A DNA stretch of 64,000 bases, from assembly GCA_903861145.1 (NCBI GenBank), contig CAIOTH010000033.1, forward strand, positions 62,001 to 126,000, in the 5' to 3' direction. The position numbers were made by a program, and so were the translations under genes. The first letter of the stretch is position 1. Each line of letters starts with the position of its first letter. Shown piece after piece: positions 60,225 to 64,000 of this stretch. The stretch is from an uncultured Bacteroidota bacterium. GTDB taxonomy: Bacteria > Bacteroidota > Bacteroidia > Chitinophagales > LD1. A model generated the notes under the pieces. It saw only the letters and a program-made list of their open reading frames with translations, searched no databases and was not told the DNA's origin.

Positions 60225-60914
60225 CTAAGGAATGCTTGCTCCAAAATCAATAAAGTATTTTTCCTTGCTTCTTATTGCCCAAATTTTGAATGCAGAGAAA
60301 GCTGAAGGTTTTTGCAGATGACCTGCAATTTGATTTCTTACCACCAATTTTTCGGCAGCTGAGAGATTGGCATCCAGATAAAATTTGAAAACTAAATCAT
60401 AAAATGCCGCTAATTCACGATGCAGGCGCTTGCGTAAGTTGCCGCTTTCCATTTTCTTGTTAATAGTATGCTCGCCATTGTAAACATCATTTAATAATGT
60501 TACGGTGGGCGTAACACCATCCCGGGCTACAACTTCTTCAACCACAACTTTTATTTTTGCAAACCCATCGTCTTCAATGGTTGAGTAGCGAATCCAATTG
60601 GTAACCTCATGCGCAGGGTTGGTGCAATTCAACATGTTATCATACACAGCCTTTGCAAGTTTGGTGTTGTTGCAATGTCCGCAAACAAAAAATAAGTTGT
60701 CCCAGTCAAATTTTAAATTAATGTCGCCTTTATGTGGTACAAAATGTTCGGTATTGATGCTGGTTATATCTGAATCTTCGCAGATGTAACACTTATTGTA
60801 AAAATCCTTCTGTATCTGCAATCCTACATCCTCTGTTCTGTAAGTTCCATTGAGCTTAAGCTTTTCAATTGCCAAACTTGCTGGTGGGGGCTGGTGCTTA
60901 ACCACATTAATCAT
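60225..60914 (-). CDS. HNH endonuclease (TIGR02646/PtuB-like)
   Basis: 'KCYICEDSDITSINTEHFVPHKGDINLKFDWDNLFFVCGHCNNTKL' HNH with zinc-binding Cys pairs. Confidence 0.75.
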   Translation of the reverse strand: MINVVKHQPPPASLAIEKLKLNGTYRTEDVGLQIQKDFYNKCYICEDSDITSINTEHFVPHKGDINLKFDWDNLFFVCGHCNNTKLAKAVYDNMLNCTNPAHEVTNWIRYSTIEDDGFAKIKVVVEEVVARDGVTPTVTLLNDVYNGEHTINKKMESGNLRKRLHRELAAFYDLVFKFYLDANLSAAEKLVVRNQIAGHLQKPSAFSAFKIWAIRSKEKYFIDFGASIP

Positions 60915-62128
60915 CAGGCAATTTTTTTAAGGCGGATATTATTGATTTTTAAACTTAGCTCGGGCGCAAAGCTTAGCGGAAACTTATTGAAATATTTTTC
61001 CAGTTCATCAAAATGCTTGTTCTGCGCCGCATCGCGTTGCGTGTTGGCCGATAACTCTTCGTATTCTTTCACCTGCTTTTTTACAAATTCCGAATACTGG
61101 TCGGCATCAAAATAGGTTTCAATAATATTTTCGACCGAGTAGCCACTTAAGTCTTCAATACGTTGCTTTTTCTCCAAATCAAAAATAATGGCATTATCAA
61201 CCGAACTAAGAACAAACGGCGAGTGGGTAGTTATGATAAATTGTAACTTAGGGAAGAAGGCAGTAAGAAACGGTAATATTTTGCGTTGCAACTCAATATG
61301 CAAATGCGTTTCTATTTCATCTATCAAAACTATACCCTGCATTTCGTGGCTGAAATGCTTGTATTTTTCCATCCGCAACAAAAGCTCAGATATGATATTA
61401 ATAATAGCCGAATAGCCATCTGAAAGATGATTTAAATCAAACCTTTCGTAACCATCCATCAATACATAAAAATTCCACTCCTTTCGGTCAAATTCAAGTG
61501 TAACATTCTCGCCATAAATCTGCCTCAAAACTTCCTCAAACGCTACAAACCATTTATCAATGGAGTCAGCACTTACATCATCCTTTTCATCACGAGCGAA
61601 CGAGCGTTCGGTTTTTAGGTTTACCAAATACTGTAAAAAGAAATGGCTATGCTTCTCATTAACAGAGTTGGGTTGCTTTTCTAAATCCAATTTTTTAGGG
61701 CCTTGAGCAAGATTATAAATTGCACCACCACGTTTTGCAGGAAAATGAGCAAACATGAATTCGCCGCTTTTAACTGCTTTATTTATTACATCAAACTTGG
61801 TAAAAGCGGGTTCAACTTTTGTGTATTTGTTAATAGTTTGCTGTGTGTTTTCAATATTTCTCAGATAAGCGTCCGGATTAGAAGGAGAACCATTTATTAG
61901 GACATTTTCCCATGCAGCAATATGTTCTTTCCATGCCTCAATTTGAACACCATTTCGTTCCACCCCCTCAAAATATTCCTTCATTAACTCCAAAATGCTT
62001 GTTTTACCACTACCGTTCTTACCTGTTAAAATCAGGTGCTTTCTATCCTTCTCATCCAGGCGTATGTCAATCCCGGTAAGATGCCGTACCTTATTTATCT
62101 TCAAACCCGTTAAAAATATCTCTTCCAT
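60914..62128 (-). CDS. AAA family ATPase (PtuA-like)
   Basis: Walker A 'LTGKNGSGKTSILELM', signature-like 'LSDGYSAIINIISELLLRM', Walker B 'GIVLIDEIETHLH', 'FIITTHSPFVLSS'; stop and downstream ATG share 1 nt (TGATG). Confidence 0.8.
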   Translation of the reverse strand: MEEIFLTGLKINKVRHLTGIDIRLDEKDRKHLILTGKNGSGKTSILELMKEYFEGVERNGVQIEAWKEHIAAWENVLINGSPSNPDAYLRNIENTQQTINKYTKVEPAFTKFDVINKAVKSGEFMFAHFPAKRGGAIYNLAQGPKKLDLEKQPNSVNEKHSHFFLQYLVNLKTERSFARDEKDDVSADSIDKWFVAFEEVLRQIYGENVTLEFDRKEWNFYVLMDGYERFDLNHLSDGYSAIINIISELLLRMEKYKHFSHEMQGIVLIDEIETHLHIELQRKILPFLTAFFPKLQFIITTHSPFVLSSVDNAIIFDLEKKQRIEDLSGYSVENIIETYFDADQYSEFVKKQVKEYEELSANTQRDAAQNKHFDELEKYFNKFPLSFAPELSLKINNIRLKKIA

Positions 62129-62262
62129 TTATAGTTAGCTTTAATGCTGTGGCTAAAATAAGGGTTTTGCGTAACTTTTAATTTATGCCTGGTTTTTAGC
62201 CCAATTTGCCAATGTGCCGGTGTTAGTGTTATACCCACAGCTGTTGGGAAGATGCAAATACA

Positions 62263-62380
62263 TTAATGGCTAAAGCCAGTGTACCTTCTATTTTAACCCC
62301 GACTTAAAAGTCGGGGCAATATTTTGCCCCGACTTTTAAGTCGGGGGGAAGAATTTAAGGGTATTGGCTTTAGCCGTTAA
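62263..62380. repeat. Large nested palindromic element upstream of the ATPase/HNH pair
   Basis: Perfect 23-bp inverted repeat 62297-62319 / 62324-62346 (CCCCGACTTAAAAGTCGGGGCAA-tatt-...), flanked by outer arms 62263-62278 / 62365-62380 (15/16). Confidence 0.85.
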
Positions 62381-62873
62381 TTTCTTCCCAAAATCCATGG
62401 TATTATACCCAACAACCTAATTTGGGCCGAATTGAACTTATACCCACCCTGCCTATATCTTACCGCTAAATGCAGGTGGTAAATACTTAACTTTAGTAGC
62501 CATGGTTAAAATTAAATTAAGCGGCGGGAGTTCTTTGAAAGTTCGAGTTTCGGGTTTCGAGTTGGGATTAGGAGCGGATGGGTTTTAAAAAAGTCGACAA
62601 AAAGTCGACACTTTTTTTGAACTGGATTTTAGATACAACATGTTCAGAGGCGAGAAAAGATTTGCCGAGATTTTCCGGTTTTCGGGTTTTGGAGCGGTAA
62701 TTTGCCGAAATAACGATGGAGATTTGCCGAGAATTGCCGGTAATTTTGCGTTTTTGGGGTAGTGGCGTTGAAACTATGAGAGGAGAGGAGTGAAGATTTT
62801 TAGGAATTTTCCGAGATTTTCCGGCAATTCTTGTTTTTTGGCTGGTTTGTACTTACTGAAATGTAGTTTATTT

Positions 62874-63227
62874 CTACTTAAACCAACCAAACCTGCCAAC
62901 GGCAAAAACAAAAGCACCGGCCAGTACAAAAAATGCACCCATGCCCGCCGCAATAGCTTTGTAAGGGCCAATTTTTGGTGCCAGGTAACTAATAACGAGC
63001 ATATAAGGCACCCACGATACCAACGTGCCAATTAAAACAAACATAGAGTGTTTGCTAACCGCAAGGCCGCCCTGTGTTTGGCCAATAAATATGTACGAAA
63101 CCAAAGTAAAAACCGGCACAAGCGCTGCCAGGCCCGATAGCAGCCGGTACCCGCTTTGCTCAAGCAACACAATTAAAACGGTAAAAGTGCCACCGGTTAA
63201 AAAGTAAATCACAATGTTTTTCATCAT
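62874..63227 (-). CDS. Small membrane protein, DUF3147/GlpM-like
   Basis: 117 aa with four predicted TM helices. Confidence 0.5.
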   Translation of the reverse strand: MMKNIVIYFLTGGTFTVLIVLLEQSGYRLLSGLAALVPVFTLVSYIFIGQTQGGLAVSKHSMFVLIGTLVSWVPYMLVISYLAPKIGPYKAIAAGMGAFFVLAGAFVFAVGRFGWFK

Positions 63228-63405
63228 AATTGGTAAAGGCTTAAAGCACTGTTATAAAGCTAAGCATCTTTTTGTTGCTGTTTTATATCATTGGACCTGT
63301 TATTAATCAGGCCGTTTGCATTTTGCATGAACCCCTGGACCTAACTGATAAGTAAATGAACCTGTGCTGTTTATGAGTGCAAATGATATATCCGAAAATT
63401 TAAAA

Positions 63406-63413
63406 TATCTTTG
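63406..63413 (+). promoter_or_regulatory. Possible Bacteroidota -7 element (TAnnTTTG)
   Basis: TATCTTTG about 50 nt upstream of ATG 63465; no clear -33 element checked. Confidence 0.3.
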
Positions 63414-63464
63414 ACCTTGCGACACAACCCACGCACCTAACTTATCACCCATAAAAACTGCTCC

Positions 63465-64000
63465 ATGAGAAAAATTTTCTCCCTCCTGGCCATTGTGCTT
63501 TTTCTGCTACAGGCAAATGCCCAGGCCCCGCAAAAAATAAATTACCAGGCCGTAGTGCGCGCACAAAACGGCGCACCGGTGGCCGATGGCAGCATAGTAT
63601 CGCTGCGCTTTACCATACATAACGGCACGCCCAACGGCGCACCGGTATTTACCGAAACCCAAGCCGATACGGCTAAGCGTTTCGGGCTGGTAAGTGTTGA
63701 AATCGGTTCGGTAAATAACCTTAGCAACGTTAACTGGAGCAACGGCCCCAAATACCTGCAGGTTGAGTTAGACCCCACCGGCGGCAGCAACTTTACCGAT
63801 ATGGGCACCGCGCAGCTTTTAAGTGTGCCCTACGCATTATTTGCCGGTAATAGCGAAGCCGGCCCGCAGGGTGCAACAGGCCCACAGGGGTTTGCCGGCG
63901 CAACAGGCCTTAACGGTGCCGCGGGTGTAACGGGTGCTACCGGCCCATCGGGTAACAACGGCGCCACAGGTGCTACCGGTGCCAATGGTACCGGCGGTGG
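63465..64000 (+). CDS. Collagen-like repeat surface protein, 3' end outside window; not in ORF track
   Basis: ATG 63465: [81 protein letters not shown]...[25 protein letters not shown]...; open to the window end. Confidence 0.85.
   Translation, partial: MRKIFSLLAIVLFLLQANAQAPQKINYQAVVRAQNGAPVADGSIVSLRFTIHNGTPNGAPVFTETQADTAKRFGLVSVEIGSVNNLSNVNWSNGPKYLQVELDPTGGSNFTDMGTAQLLSVPYALFAGNSEAGPQGATGPQGFAGATGLNGAAGVTGATGPSGNNGATGATGANGTGG

Noticed and set aside
60225-62128. Retron-type interpretation of the HNH/ATPase pair
   Set aside because: No reverse transcriptase gene visible in the window; Septu-like pair is the simpler reading.
1-64000. tRNA, rRNA genes, integrases or transposases
   Set aside because: None recognised in intergenic regions or in the ORF track by eye; a tRNAscan/IS search was not possible.

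Overview
This 64-kb window looks like a Bacteroidota (Chitinophagales/Sphingobacteriales-like) chromosome. That placement is inferred from abundant T9SS sorting domains, SprB/Ig-like repeats and codon style. Most of it encodes very large secreted or surface proteins: Ig/PKD/SprB-repeat proteins, three proteins with collagen-like G-x-T repeats (two complete with YadA-head-like repeats and an S74-type chaperone end, one cut by the window edge), a 20-residue-period LRR protein, a MORN protein and several type-A/type-B T9SS CTD proteins. Between them are two arylsulfotransferase paralogues (one frameshifted), an SGNH hydrolase, a Crp/Fnr regulator, a MacA/MacB-like ABC exporter operon followed by a LytS/LytTR two-component system, a persulfide-dioxygenase/rhodanese/thioredoxin module, a PIN toxin with an unlisted 54-aa partner, a metallophosphoesterase, a DUF559 endonuclease gene and a Septu-like AAA ATPase + HNH pair. 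The most interesting structure is a pair of GxxExxY (PD-(D/E)XK-like) genes, each bracketed by CACAAAG-type inverted repeats and each sitting in an intergenic gap of the exporter operon. Conceptual removal restores ordinary operon spacing (about 17 and 31 nt). A DUF559 nuclease gene nearby is bracketed by a different, about 67-bp, inverted repeat. Together these suggest nuclease-carrying inverted-repeat cassettes. Several genes carry lesions (in-frame stop, frameshift, apparent internal deletion), which could be real decay or assembly error. No tRNA, rRNA or CRISPR array was recognised.
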